Shown here: in pieces, positions 21,033 through 32,828 of the stretch | How the letters are laid out: every line of letters begins with the position of its first letter | How positions within the stretch are numbered: the first letter of the stretch is position 1 | NCBI GenBank assembly: GCA_050084515.1 | Contig: CM114273.1 | Span: 30,876,001 to 30,940,000, forward strand | Direction of reading: 5' to 3' | Length of the DNA stretch: 64,000 nt | Source of the DNA: Blasia pusilla | Lineage: Eukaryota > Marchantiophyta > Marchantiopsida > Blasiales | The notes under the pieces: generated by a model | What the model saw: only the letters and a program-made list of their open reading frames with translations | What the model was told of the DNA's origin: nothing | Databases searched by the model: none | Made by a program: the position numbers and the translations under genes

Positions 21033-22149
21033 TACACATCTCGGATACATCCATCATCCCGTGGGAACTACATCAAGAGGGGGGGTCATACATGACATAT
21101 GCCACCCTCGAGAACAACCATCACCAACCAACATGGTGGCTGCACCCCTCGTAGATCCGCACAACATACACCTTAAGTCTGCAGGTACCACTACCAAGCT
21201 CAGATCCACTGTCCCGTCCACGTTTGAAGATGACATGGCGCACAATTGCGCATATGATCCTTCCAAACCATACCATCCCATCCCTCCAACATGAGGACTC
21301 TCGTTGGTAATACCTCGCGCACACGTAGGATCGTGCATCCTACATTGACATCTAGCGTAGTGGGTGCCATCTGCTATAAATAAACGTAATTTCTAGGAGG
21401 AAACCTCCTAATCCCTGGACAATAACCTCCTCCATAAATGGTCGCATACCTCAATGTATCTCTATGCTGAGCAATAGCTAAGTTCTCAAATGCCATAGGC
21501 ATAACTCTACAAAAAATCTCCGCCCTTTGAGAACACGCTTGAACCCACACATCTGGATCATCAAGATCTAACACCTCTGCCATGTCACCTCGAATAGCTA
21601 TAGGTAAATCTGGCTCTCTCCCAAAAAGCAAAAAGTATGGTGAAAATGACGCCAAGGATGTCGGCCAACTAAAGCGATAACCCATAGCCAACCATGGTAA
21701 CTGTAGGTCCCACTCCCTCAACTATCCCCGCTGCAAGCCATACTTGCGCAATCCTCTCTTCATCGTCTGTACTACTCTCTCCGCCAATGCATCCGCCTCA
21801 CGATGATCTCTGGACGTGGTGCGGTGATCTATCAACGCCTGATCACACAAGGCTTGAAACTCTTCCCTGAACTCGGTACCCTGGTCAATCAACACCTCCG
21901 CCAGTGTGCCAAAGTGACTAAGCACACAATCTAGAAATGCATAAGTTTTTCCTCGCTCGCCTTGTCCGATAGTGCCACCAACTCTATCCACTTGGAGAAA
22001 TGCTCCACCATGACCAACTCATACCTGTGATGACGACTCGTCAATGTCAAAGGTCCTGCAAAGTCTAAACTCCACCAATAACCTAAACCCATAATCGGAA
22101 AAGGATATAACTGCAGAGTGGGAGCATTGTAATGCTTGCACTTTGTCAC
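21033..22149 (-). pseudogene. Integrase with C-terminal PHD finger
   Basis: The integrase core is seen as WWSLDFAGPL, VEHFSKWIELVALSDKAS, VLIDQGTEFREEF and IDHRTTSRDH, with frame breaks near 21990-21930 and 21721. Thus D, D and E catalytic positions can be placed. Downstream the frame 21338-21033 ends in a PHD-like C4HC3 layout: CMLC (21170-21159), then MLVGDGCSRGWHMSC, MTPPLDVVPTG, an in-frame TGA (21056-21054), WMYPRC and the terminal stop at 21032-21030. Cysteine 3 is Gly and cysteine 7 is Tyr, so two zinc ligands are lost as well as the frame. PHD fingers read the H3 N-terminus; here one would be the last domain of pol, where other gypsy elements carry a chromodomain. Confidence 0.85.
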
Positions 22150-22735
22150 ATACTATACATATGGCCACAAAGTGTTGTACCCCAGTATGCATGCTGCGCC
22201 ACCAATACTGAACCTAGAGTAAGCTGTAAGTATGCTTAACTCCAAAATGCCCCAACTCCTCATGGGCATGTCGCACTACACGTGCTCATTGGGAAGGATG
22301 AGGTACCACTCGTATCCCACCATCTCCCTATACCCACAAAATATGAGTCCCCTCCCACCTGAACCTCCTGGCTCTTTGTAGGATCCGATCCCACTCCCTA
22401 GCACTAATTGTGCTCGCTATGACGCCAATGGGCAAGAACTCCACAACCTCCACGTCGTCATGGATATCACAACCACTTGTCGCCTCCTCATTGACCTCCA
22501 GATCCAAAGACTCATCATCCAACCCCACCACTAGAGTCATTACCTACGACTGACCTACCATAGTCAACCAATGAAGATAGGCATATGCATGCCAAACGGG
22601 CACCATCTCCTCATCACTCTCTCCGTGCCATCGAGCTCTTGTGTTGTCTCTCTGACTTAGACATGGGCTACGACTCAACCCATCCGCATCCTGGTTCAGC
22701 CGACCTTGCCTATGAACCACCTCAAATTCATACTC

Positions 22736-23074
22736 CTATAGTAATAGAGCCCACATGGCAAGCTTTCCCGTAAGCTTGACAGACTCCATCAACCACCTCA
22801 ACGGCTGATGATGAGTGATAAGTGTGAAAGGGTTGCTGAATAAATAGCACCTGAAATATGCCACGGCCCACATTATAGCCAAGCACTCTCCCTCGTAGGA
22901 GCTATACTTTGCCTCTGCAATGTTGTTTGATTGGCTCGAGTAAGCCACAACGAACTCCCTCTCCTCCTCATCCCTCTGAGGAAGCACTACTCCTGGACCC
23001 AACATGCTCCAATCCGTATGTAACTGGAATGGGTGACCCCTAATCGGTCTCTGTAAAATGGGTAAGGACGTCAA
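22736..23074 (-). pseudogene. RNase H of PHD gypsy element
   Basis: Motifs in order: FQLHTDWSMLGPGVVLPQ (first catalytic Asp), FVVAYSS, YSSYEGECLAIMWAV (Glu), FTLITHHQPLRWLM, and LTGKLAMWAL. The third acidic position is His in THHQPL where family members have TDHQPL, so this copy has probably lost activity. Frame changes separate it from RT and integrase. Confidence 0.85.
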
Positions 23075-23281
23075 TCTATCCTTGCACTCCTGAAATGCTC
23101 GCTCTTGATCATCTCCCTACAACCAAACTTGATCAAGTCTCGTCAACAAGGACAAAGACTTTGCGATCGAATTAAAACCCTTGACATAGCGTCGATAGAA
23201 GTTCGCCAGTCCAAGAAATGCTCGGACTCGACTCACATTTGTAGGGCGTAGAATCTGCGCAATAGCCTCCACCTTTGTCTG

Positions 23282-24119
23282 CTAAACGCCTAACCCAATC
23301 GGGTATATGGTGTGTCCCAAGTACTCAATATGCTCCTGAAGGAATCGGCACTTGCCTAGATGTAACTTCAGTCCATGTAACTGCAGTTGCCGAAACACCT
23401 CCTCCAGGTGTCGCTCATGCTCCTCAACCGTGGAGTTGAAGATAAGAATATCATCTATGTAACATCGTACAAAATCCAAGCCAGCCAGAATCCTATCCAT
23501 CACTCTTTGAAACTCCGCAGGCGCGTTCTTCAACCCAAATGGTAAGAACCGCCATTGATACAAGAAAACTCTCCCAAACCGATCTATCCCCCGGAATGTT
23601 GTCTTCTCTCTGTCCTCCAACCTGATAGGAAGCCGATGATAGCCAGCATGGAGATCTAAAGTACTGAAGATCTTTGCATGCCCTACCCCATCAAAGACCT
23701 CCTCAAGAGTAGGCATGGCGTATCGATCTGACCTTGTTTGTTGGTTGATATGACGGTAATCTCCACACATCCACTTGTCCGTCCAATTGCCATATATATC
23801 CTTCTTTGCCGGCGTGAGTGTGGCGGATGCATACTCCCCATGTGATAACTCCACAAGTCCTGCCTCCAACAAGTCCTGCCTCCAACAAGTCTTGACTCTT
23901 GCTTTGAATCAAGGCTCACTCCATACCAGAATACCTATAGGGTCGACGAAAGATCAGCGTATCACTAGCCAACTCAATCCGTATCCCGGGACCCTTCAGC
24001 GTAGCCAAGTCTCTTATACTGAAGGCAAAACAACTGACATGTCCTCTCAGAAACCTATGAACTCGCCGTCGCTCTCCTCCTATCAACTTGAGACCTATCA
24101 CAAGCTCCCAAGTCTCCAT
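23282..24119 (-). pseudogene. Reverse transcriptase of PHD gypsy element
   Basis: The upstream segment (24119-23916) carries FAFSIRDLATLKGPGIRIEL, the RT N-terminal lead. The main frame 23872-23282 shows WMCGDYRHINQQT, FSTLDLHAGYHRLPI, FLPFGLKNAPAEFQRVMD, the catalytic CYIDDILIF and EYLGHTIYP. A 16-bp tandem duplication (23855-23870 and 23871-23886) shifts the frame just before the palm domain. The remainder is open for about 196 codons. Confidence 0.9.
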
Positions 24120-25519
24120 TGTGACCTCACTCGGAGAGGACGCAACCTCCGGCTTTGGTTGCTATGTAGCAACCCTAGCCACCTCCGCAACAGCCACTCC
24201 ACTCTGACCTCCTATCCCATGCTCCACATCCAAAAAATGAACATGTGCTCCTCTGGCCGCCTTCACACTCTCCGCTCGATAGACATCCCAGGAAGTCCAT
24301 GGGTGCCTATCTCTCCTCGTCCTGCCCCCAGCCAATGCCTGTACAGACCTTGTAGGCAATGGTCCAACTCGTGGACGTGACAGCATGGATGACACTCGCA
24401 TCCGCCTCTACTCAACCATACCTAGGCTAACTATCCATGTGAGACAATTGAGGTCCATTGCCTACCCCAAAACCTATCTCCGGAATGCCTTAGTCATACT
24501 TGGCACTGCCGTAGTACCCGTAGTGAACCCCATGGCGCGCTCGCACTCATTTGCTATAGGCTCCTCCAATGTTCGGGTCACTCATCCCAAATCATGCCTG
24601 TCCCTCCTTGACAAAAGGCATAGAATGCTGGGAAGCTCACCAACGTAGGTAAGGCTGCCCTCAACTCCCCCATCCTACTGGCCATCACCAACGGTGCTCT
24701 ATCATCCCACGTCACCACATGAGATCGACGCCCTGAGCCCAAAATAGCATCCATTGTGAGATATGGTACTCTCTGGACTCCGTCGTATGCTTGACTCAGT
24801 AATTCTGATGGTAATCAGGTTTGTCCACCACAATCGTGGATGATGGGCGCGTGATCCAACTCTCGCTGCATCTAACATCACAGCAAGTCCCAACCAGGAC
24901 CTCACCTGATGCACACTCATCATCACACGTGCACAAGTGTCTCCCAACAATAGCACGTTCTCCAAAATGTACGCCGGAGAATATGAACACTACCACACAA
25001 CGAGTGTGATATCCAGTGGGGTCAATGTCTCCACTCCAGGGGCCCAATCGCCACCTGAATCCCGCTGCTCCGAGATAAATCCTAAATCGTACCCCAAAAT
25101 GGTGAAGAGTTCTTGCCAACATGGGAAGAGACACCCGCCATGGCCTGTCTCTCCATGGGACTATCCGCTATTGGGACATCCTTCGTAAGTGCGTTCCCCT
25201 CCAACAACTCTCCTAGCCAGCTAACACTACCTGTGAAAGCTGCCAACGTGGTCACAAACTCGTCTCGTGATCGACCTCCTCGTCGCGCAAACTGCACGGG
25301 TAACGGACTCATCCGGCCGTCACCTGACCGTCACCCTAGTTGATAAGCAACAGTCTCCTCCTAGAAGTCAAGGATGAACCTTAGGGGATATAACAGTGTA
25401 CTCCCCACCAACACATCGTAGGACTTAGTTGGTGTCGTAATCAAACGTGTGCGCACCATAGCACTATCTGTCGCATGCTCTGGCTGGACTCAGAAAACTA
25501 TCCCCTTCCAAGTCATATA
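24120..25519 (-). other. Degraded pol region between protease and RT
   Basis: About 1.4 kb of short minus-strand frames (for example 25134-24796 and 25312-25082) that I cannot assign. Position implies gypsy polyprotein linker sequence; the length is more than a usual PR-RT linker. Confidence 0.4.
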
Positions 25520-25744
25520 CTACGTGGGTGACATGTCCCTAATCGAGGTCTGTATGTGGAAGGGACAAGGCTCAATGTCGGCCTTCTCTAATCCCAACGC
25601 TAAACACGCCGCCCTCCCTAACATCAAGGATTGCGCTCCTAAATCAAGTAGGACGTGCTTTGGGTGGTATACTTTCCCCATCGCACTAACCAAGCAAAAT
25701 ACTCCAGCTTGGTTATCCAGTAACACTACTCCATGTGTCACCAC
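25520..25744 (-). pseudogene. Aspartic protease of PHD gypsy element
   Basis: VYHPKHVLLDLGAQSLMLGR has the layout of a retropepsin active site, hydrophobic-D-x-G-A-x-S, but the residue after Asp is Leu instead of Ser/Thr. About 75 codons are open; flanks are frameshifted. Confidence 0.65.
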
Positions 25745-26399
25745 TGCTCGCTCTATGGCCGGTCAAGCTCGCACATCTACCAACTTCTCCGCCGCCGCCG
25801 CCGCATGCCATAACTCTCTGGGGAACGTACCTTGCACCTACTTTGAGGGCAAGTCCACCACCTCCTCAATTACCTCTAAACAAGAGGCAATCACCTCTCC
25901 ACGCGCACACAACGTGGCGGCCAGCTGGACACTCACTCCACTCGAGCCGGCATAGGAGTTGTCACTTCAACTCCTCATGATGTCGACGTACCTGCTTGAG
26001 TTGTAGGCACCGCTGGTTGTCGAGGAACCATCAATGGTTTGTGTAGTGCCTTCGACAATGTGAATGATTGTGGAACTTTGGCCTGCTGCCCATCGGTCCC
26101 CTCCGCTGGGTCAATCTCAACTCCACCTCTCGATGGCTCAATACCTCTCGCAACACCCTGAGTCACCACTGCACCAGCCTCAACCTGAGCTGCACTACAC
26201 ATAAACCCCATACTAGCAAGATTCTCACCCGGGTTAGGATAAGAGGTAGAAGCAGGAGCCACACTAGCTACTCGCGGCTCCGTACCTTCCCTCAGGTGCA
26301 TCATCGTCATGGCAGCAATCCTCTGCTCCAACTGATTAATGCGTGAGAGAAGTGCCGGCTCTGGTGCTTCTGCTCCATCTCCTCTGGCTGGTGGTGGTC

Positions 26400-27557
26400 C
26401 TCTACTACCACATCTAGGAATAACTCCCCGACCTCCTCCACGACGACCGCCTCGAGGCCCTCAGCCTACCTCTAGACGTGCCTCTCGACGAAGGTCAAAA
26501 CATCTATCCCTAGTGTGACCATATATGTGGAAATAGTCACATTGGTATGTGGTTGGGCCATCCTCTATGGTTCCTGAACAATTGGAAGCGCTCGTGGTCC
26601 TCTCCCATGTTGTGTGCAATCTCTCTGCCTATCGGCCCCTCCACACGTCCAACACGACAACATCGATCCCTGCTCGGCAACATATGTAGGTATGGATCAT
26701 TGCCTCATAGGCTCATGGTACCCGCGCTCTTCTCTAGGCACACTGGCCCGCTCCCATGGTACTGGTGCTCGATGTGGTACCTATGGGGTCACCGTCGCTC
26801 GTGGACCCGTCGACTCTCGAGAAAATCCAACGGTCACTACCTGCTCCTCACTCATGTTGAGCTCAATATGCTCACACAACTCAAAGACCACCTTCAATGT
26901 GGGCTTTGCTATGTGAATCTGCAGTGCATCTCTGACTCTCCTTCGTAGTTCTTGGTCCAGAACCCCGTACCAATACTGGACTGACTGCGCCTCAGTTACT
27001 CCATACGTAGCAATGATCAGCCTCCTCATGCGCGTGAATGCCTCTCTCATACTCTCACCCGATCGTTGCTGAAAATCTTGTATACTCTTTAGCTTGTCAA
27101 TATGTACGCTCTGGTAGCTCTTCCCCAATTTTTGGAAGAACTCCACTGTAGGACTGAAGCTGGGTGGCCCTCTATCAGCAGAGGTCTCTACCACATCGCC
27201 TGTCTCACTGCCCTCCTCTCCATCTAGTCTCCGGGTTGATGGTGTGGTTCTCTCTCCTCTCACGATCCCATCATACGCCTCGCGACCACTAGTGGACACA
27301 TACCTTGGAGCCCAATACATCCTCCAATCATCGATCTCTACTGAATATAGTGATCGAAACTCCATGTAATCGTCCATCGAAGGACCCTCCAAGTACTGGA
27401 ACAACCCCTTCCATGCCATGAAAGGGTTGAATCGTGTCGGGGTCCATATCTCCTGGAAGTCGCACCACATGTCGAACCCTTGGATAAAATCATCTAAGTT
27501 GATGGTGCCCACCGCACTCGAGAAACGACGCATGCCTCGATGGCCAATGTTGTCCAT
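26400..27557 (-). pseudogene. gag of PHD gypsy element
   Basis: An open frame of 258 codons (27557-26781) starts near GHRGMRRFSSAVGTINLDDF and shows WCDFQEIWTPTRFNPFMAW, the capsid helix RSGESMREAFTRMRRLI, WYGVLDQELRRRVRDALQ and VFELCEHIE. Downstream, in another frame, CWTCGGADRQRDC (26654-26616) is a zinc knuckle that lacks its histidine. The N-terminal part is closely duplicated at 32829-33190 (plus strand), and a diverged relative occurs at 51290-51450 (minus). Confidence 0.85.
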
Positions 27558-28119
27558 CTCCTACCAAGTGACACTGCCTTTGTCTGCGATCTCGTCACCA
27601 TACCCAGTGTCTAGGATGAAGATCCAGCCACAAATGGATGCCAAGGTAGGCCCTCACTGGTAACCCCTCAGTATCTCACTCCACTCTGTGTCACACCACT
27701 ACTACTGCTCGCACTACCCTGTTCTTCCGAACCCTGGAAGAATGCCGTGATGACAATCCTGTCTCACCCGCTCAAGCACTCAGACTCACCGAGAGTCTCC
27801 CACACTCCTCACTAGCTCACCGACGCTGATGGTAATCCCGTGATGACATACCCAGCCTCACACATCTCAATACTCGGGCTCACCATGAGCTGTCCAACTA
27901 ACTCACCTAAATCACTGACACTCTCGAATCATACACACAACCCCTATTCAGCAACCGCGGTATATCCACCAACATGCTACACACGAAAAGAGTTTACACT
28001 TGTCACCATCACTGCACCGCTCAAATGGGTAACCTGATCACGCCCTCCAACACCACTGTCCACATCCACTCCTCCACGTGATATGACAATCTCTACAACA
28101 CGACTCTCTCCTCCACCAA

Positions 28120-28600
28120 CACATCAAACCTCCTGTCATTGTAAGTTCGTGTGTCCCCATCACAACCCTCACAATTCCCAGTCGGTGAAGAAGTAATGAA
28201 TTGTCCTCCAACCTACTCGTAATAAGTGCCAAACTTCTGTCCCAATGCCCACCATGCTCGCGAAACACCAAGTGTCACCAACGCTCTCCCACTACGTAAC
28301 TCAACTCAAGCACGGTTGACCCCAACCAAAATGTGAAGGGGGGGGGTCGCGGCCTTATGCGGGCTCCGTAGCTTGCCATCCCGGCTTCCTCCGTCCGCCT
28401 CTGCCTAGCTCCGGCTCGCAGACACCTATGACCTAGACGCCCTTGCAACCCTAGCCCCCTGGCGGCTGCAAGACTTGAAAGGCTGAACTTCTCTCTCTTT
28501 CCCAACACGCGCCACTCACCCATATGGCCTATGGCATCTTGTATTGTTAAATATGGACATGCTCCTTGAGACTCATGGACATGCTACTTAGAGTGTTCAA
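28120..28600. other. Broken 5' end of PHD gypsy element and GC-rich junction
   Basis: Up to about 28110 the sequence still matches, inverted, the leader of the second copy near 32330-32480 (shared GGGTAACCTGATCACGCCCTCC). Similarity fades after that. A GC-rich stretch with a G run (28337-28345) leads into the DUF7869-like transposon. No 5' LTR is visible. Confidence 0.5.
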
Positions 28601-28602
28601 CC

Positions 28603-30410
28603 GTGTCCCAAGGGGTCGTTGAAGCAATAATAGGCAAGAGGAAGTCTGAGAAAGCTTACACGTACACTTATCGATGCAAAAAGCGATGTCTACCAAGAGC
28701 CACCATAAGGAACAAAAAGCTAATAGAGGAAGACATATCACAAGTGGCATCAAAAAACTGTTGCGGACAATTTTGTTGCCAATATACGCCGAGAGATGTT
28801 GTTGATTCAAGCAGAGAGAAGTATTGGAACAAATCCTTTTAGGAAAGAAGGAAATCACTCCATGCCATGGTCCATTCATCTTACTTTATTGACGGACAAA
28901 GGGTTGTGCAATTGGAAGGTAGAACGGTGTGCCTCCCAGGTTGGCGACAGATCCACAATCTTGGAAAAACAAGCTTCGAGGACAAAGTAAGAATGTCAGA
29001 GATGTCAAGACGCAGACGAGGCATGGAAGCCTTGGAAGAAATTGCATAAGCAGAGGAGAGCGCAAGCAGTGGAAAGGGTAAAGCTGATAATTGAGGAGAC
29101 TAGAGATCAGATGCCCCACAAAGAAAGAACAATGTCAAAAGGGAGAGGAGAGGAATTGATTCGATTGCCTCAATTTTTCTCCTAAAAGTATATATGAGAA
29201 GTAGTCAATAAGGAAGGAAGGAAATTGGGATTAGCGAGAGTCTCACAATCAACTATCAGTCAAATCAAAAAAAAATCTTTCTCCAATGTTGCTATTCACA
29301 AATCAGGTGATAACTTTTCTCACTATGCGACATGTGCAATGTTGAAGTCTCTGGGAAATATTCCATCGACAAACGAGGAGAAGGTTGTTGTTAAGTAACA
29401 GGCAGTTGAACATGATGACCTGCAAAGGTCTCAAAGGAGTTTATATTACACTTGGTGCGCCATCCCGAGTCTTATCTTTGCCTAATCTACGACAAAATGG
29501 ACAGTTTCAAAACAGGCTTGTCAAGAGCGTGGCAACAAACCAAAGATTTGGCTCTGGCTCAATCGTTTCCAATTACTTTGACAAGTAAATTTTGCAAAAT
29601 AACACTCGATTATACTAGAAAAAGATTTAGGGTGTAGGTGATAGTTAGCATGTCCGTAGGGCTATCTTGACGTGATTCACATAATAGGATTTAAGTTCCC
29701 ATTTTTACTCCACACCCAAAACAGTTCCCTGAGGAGAAAGAGATTGGTCTATTCCTGATCCATTAATTGGAACCAAAGTTCTCATATGGCGTTACATTTC
29801 TTATATTTCTTGCCTAATGCAACTTGTGTTACTTGCTGCAGGTATCCAGTTTGGAGAAACGGTACCTTCTTTAGGTACTTGACTTGTGGGCATGGACCTT
29901 GTGCAATTGCTCAATTTGACATAGGATTCTACAAGCAAGGATCTAATTGGACAATTGGATCATTGGCAAAGTTATTTCGAAGTTTGGAAAACCTCCGTGG
30001 TGAAATACATGAATTCTTGGACGGGCCTGACCTAACTCCACTTCACAATTGATTCTTAAAAGGGAGGGAAAAGATTGATGGATTATTCCATGTAGCTTAT
30101 AGGCTCACGGAGTCTGTTAAAGAGGGACCAAGGAAGTTGCCTAAGATTCTGAATCTACAAATGGATATCTCTGGAAAAGATAACAAAAATATTTACGTCA
30201 TGGCATACTTGGCCCTTCTGGTTCACAAGGAGGTATTCGAAGAGATTCACTTGGCTTTCCTCATCTCCGGGCACACTCACGAAGATGTCGATGCTATGCT
30301 TAGCAAGTTTTCGGGAACTTTGTGGTGACACAATGCATACACCTTGAAAGATCTTGCGACACAGTTTTTTAACTCCACCTCACCGAATCTAGCACCACAA
30401 GTGATTCAGG
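28603..30410 (+). pseudogene. DUF7869-like transposon gene remnant
   Basis: Ordered plus-strand pieces: a Cys-rich block with NCCGQFCC (about 28755), YFIDGQRVVQLEGRTVCLPG then WRQIHNLGKTSFED (28870-28985), HPESYLCLIYDKMDSFKTGL (about 29457-29516), IGFYKQGSNWTIGSLAKLFR (about 29925-29985) and, at 30137-30328, LNLQMDISGKDNKNIYVMAY with LISGHTHEDVDAMLSKFS. These match DUF7869-type proteins, an RNase-H-like family of mobile-element origin: DG or KMD, then D...DNKN, then GHTHEDVDA. Stops and frame changes break it. It is cut at 30414 by insertion of an LTR. Confidence 0.65.
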
Positions 30411-30689
30411 ACATTGTCACATCTGAGTAGCCGATAGGCCAAGATCTATCGTGGATAGGGCGTAGGAGCCAGCGGACTATCTTGAGTATAACTTTGTCCC
30501 ACGGTGTCGGATGAGGTTGAGGATAGGTCCGTTGTGTCAGGAACGTCGTTTCTGACAACTTTCATGTTGAGGTCTTTCACAGCCGGGTGACTTGTTGATC
30601 AGGTCACCCGCCCCTGGTAACCTATGCGCGCAGGTTAGCAAGGGGAGGGCTATTTTTAGGGGAAAGAGCCTTTTGGCTCTTCCCAACCC

Positions 30690-30697
30690 TATATAAG
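30690..30697 (+). promoter_or_regulatory. TATA box in LTR
   Basis: TATATAAG about 275 bp into the LTR body, in the orientation of the element; the inverted LTR A has TATATAG at the matching place. It is the likely retroelement promoter. Confidence 0.6.
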
Positions 30698-30896
30698 AGA
30701 GGAAGATGGCTTTCCTAAGCCATCTTTCTCATATTGGGCCGTTGGAGCACCTCTCTTGTATGTGTGTGAGATAGGACTAGGGTTCTAGCGTCCGGATTCC
30801 TTAATAGTGCAGGGTGGACGAGGCTCGATATGTCAATGTAGATTGAGGAGTGGAGTTTTAGGCCGGGTGTGTCATTTTTACTACTCTTTATTTTTA

Positions 30897-32828
30897 CATG
30901 AGAAAGATGGCAGGGGGCTGGTGGAAATTCGTTGTTTGTAGGTAGGCAAGCGAGTTGCCTTGTTCGGGAGCCCTTGGAGACGTCGAGTGACGTATGTTTG
31001 TCATTTTTTTCTGTTCGGAAGGTCGTGCGCGGAAGCGCTGTCCGTTTTGCTGAGATTTCGTTGGTGCTGGTTGATGGGGGAGAGCTACATAGTGTAGCGA
31101 CATGAGCGCTTGGGTGTGGCGCGGAGAGTGTCATTGATGGGTGTCCGATGAGTGTCAGAAAATGGGAAGGGAAGTTTTTGTGCAAGACACCATAGCCGCC
31201 GTGAGGGCGTCCAGGCTAGGTTGTAGCCGCACAAGGCTAGGCTAGGTCATAGTCACCTAGGGCAGGATTAGGGCATGGCATTTTTAGGTCGAAGTAGGTT
31301 CAGATAGTGAAATCGTGGCCGTAAGGGCCGAGGTTGCGTTGGGCGACACATCGAACCGAGGGGAGGGACACAGGAGGTTGTGAGTATGGCAGACAGGTCG
31401 ATTGGGCCCGTGATGGCCAAGCATGGGCAGAGTTGGTAGGCGTTTGAGTCTTGAAGAAGGCCGCGTACGCCATGGGATAAGGGTTCCGCATAGGGACACG
31501 TGCCCATGCGGAGTTAGGAGGACACGCATAGGGCGGTGCGCCCGAATGCGGTGGGGAGAGAGGAGAGTCGAGTCGCGCAAGAAGAAGGAGACGGGTTGGG
31601 GGAGGCGCGGGCTGCAAAGGGCCACGCTCAGAAGGTAAGACCGGGTCGGAGAGGGAGTAAGGGCCGAGCAGGTCCAAGACATGAGGAGTTCATGTCAGAG
31701 CCATTAAGGCTCTTGGATGGCCGGAGGTAGGGAGTCAATTAAGGAGATACGGGCAAAAATGGAAGTAGGGAGCCGGGGCTTGGGGTCGCGCAAGCCCAGG
31801 GAGTGAAGAGAGCGGGGCCGCATAGGGCAGCGAGCCGCAAAGAGTTAGTGCGGACCTGACAGGCCGGCTAGCGGGTTTGGAACAACGAGCTGCGGGACGC
31901 GGGCCTGGTAGAGAGGCCTGCGAGTTCAGAAGAATCCAAAGATGCACTTCGATAAAAACGAGTGATGGAAAACCCATCGGAAGTACAAAAGAGGGGGACT
32001 CAAAGAGTCAAAACCTGAAGGCCACAACACGACCAGAAAAGGAAGAAGGGGGCATTCCCCCACCTAACGACGAAACAAAGTTTAGGGTTCAGAAGAAGGA
32101 AGGAAGGGCGGGCATAGGGAGCCACGCCCAAGGTTGCGGTCAGGAGTGACGTCACGAGAAGGAAGTGGCGGGAGTTGAACGGTTGAGGGGAAGTGGGGTT
32201 GAGGAGGCTTTGTGGAGGCCGGAAACCAAAGCATGAAGGCGCGTACCTGATGCGCATGATGCTGACGGGTTGTCTCCATATGTTGATGGGAGGATTGACT
32301 TGTTGTGCGAGGAGATGGTTGTGCTTTGGAGGTTGTCGTATCACATGGAGGAGTCACTGTTGACCATGCAGTAGTTTGATGCCGGGCGTGATCAAAGTTG
32401 TCGTGTCACATGGGGGAGTGCATGTTGACGGTGCCGTAGGTTGGAGGGCGTAATCAGGTTACCCATTCGAGTCCCTTTTCCCGCACTTGTCATGTGTGAT
32501 TGAGAGTGTTGGGTAGCGGGTAATAGCTGGTGCTAGGTGGGTGCAGCGATGGTGACGAGTGTAGATTCTTTTCATGTGTAACATGTTGATGGATATACGG
32601 TGGTTGCCGCGTAGGGGTCGCATGTATGACCCGAGAGTGTTGCTAGGTTAAGTGAGTCAGTTGGGAGGCTCATGGTGAGCCCAAGTGTTGAGTGTGTGTG
32701 AGGCCGGGTGTGTCATCACGGGATTGACGTTAGCATAGGTGAGCTAGTGAGGAGTGTGGGAGAATCTCGGTGAGTCTGAGTGCTTGAGCGGGTGAGATAG
32801 GGTTGTCATCACGGGGTTCTTCCATGGT
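30897..32828 (+). other. Leader region of the truncated gypsy copy
   Basis: GC-rich, with long compositional ORFs on both strands (for example 31284-31682 minus) but no motifs. No clear tRNA primer site was found after the LTR. At 30897-30911 CATGAGAAAGATGGC is an inverted echo of GCCATCTTTCTCAT at 30719-30732 within the LTR. Confidence 0.5.

Larger units (their letters stand above)
20951..28300 (-). mobile_element. Ty3/gypsy element with C-terminal PHD finger
   Basis: Minus-strand order: gag (27557 to about 26560), protease (25744-25520), RT (about 24050-23282), RNase H (23074-22736), integrase (about 22150-21374), PHD finger (21170-21033), polypurine tract (20965-20951), LTR A. This is Ty3/gypsy order. 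The frame is broken by many stops and shifts. The 5' end (5' LTR and primer site) is not found right of about 28300. Its gag is duplicated in the opposite orientation at 32829-33190. It is non-functional as read. Confidence 0.9.

Noticed and set aside
31284-31682. Overlapping minus-strand ORFs of 125-132 codons
   Set aside because: They lie in the GC-rich leader of the plus-strand gypsy copy; Pro/Ser/Leu-rich and motif-free in every frame.
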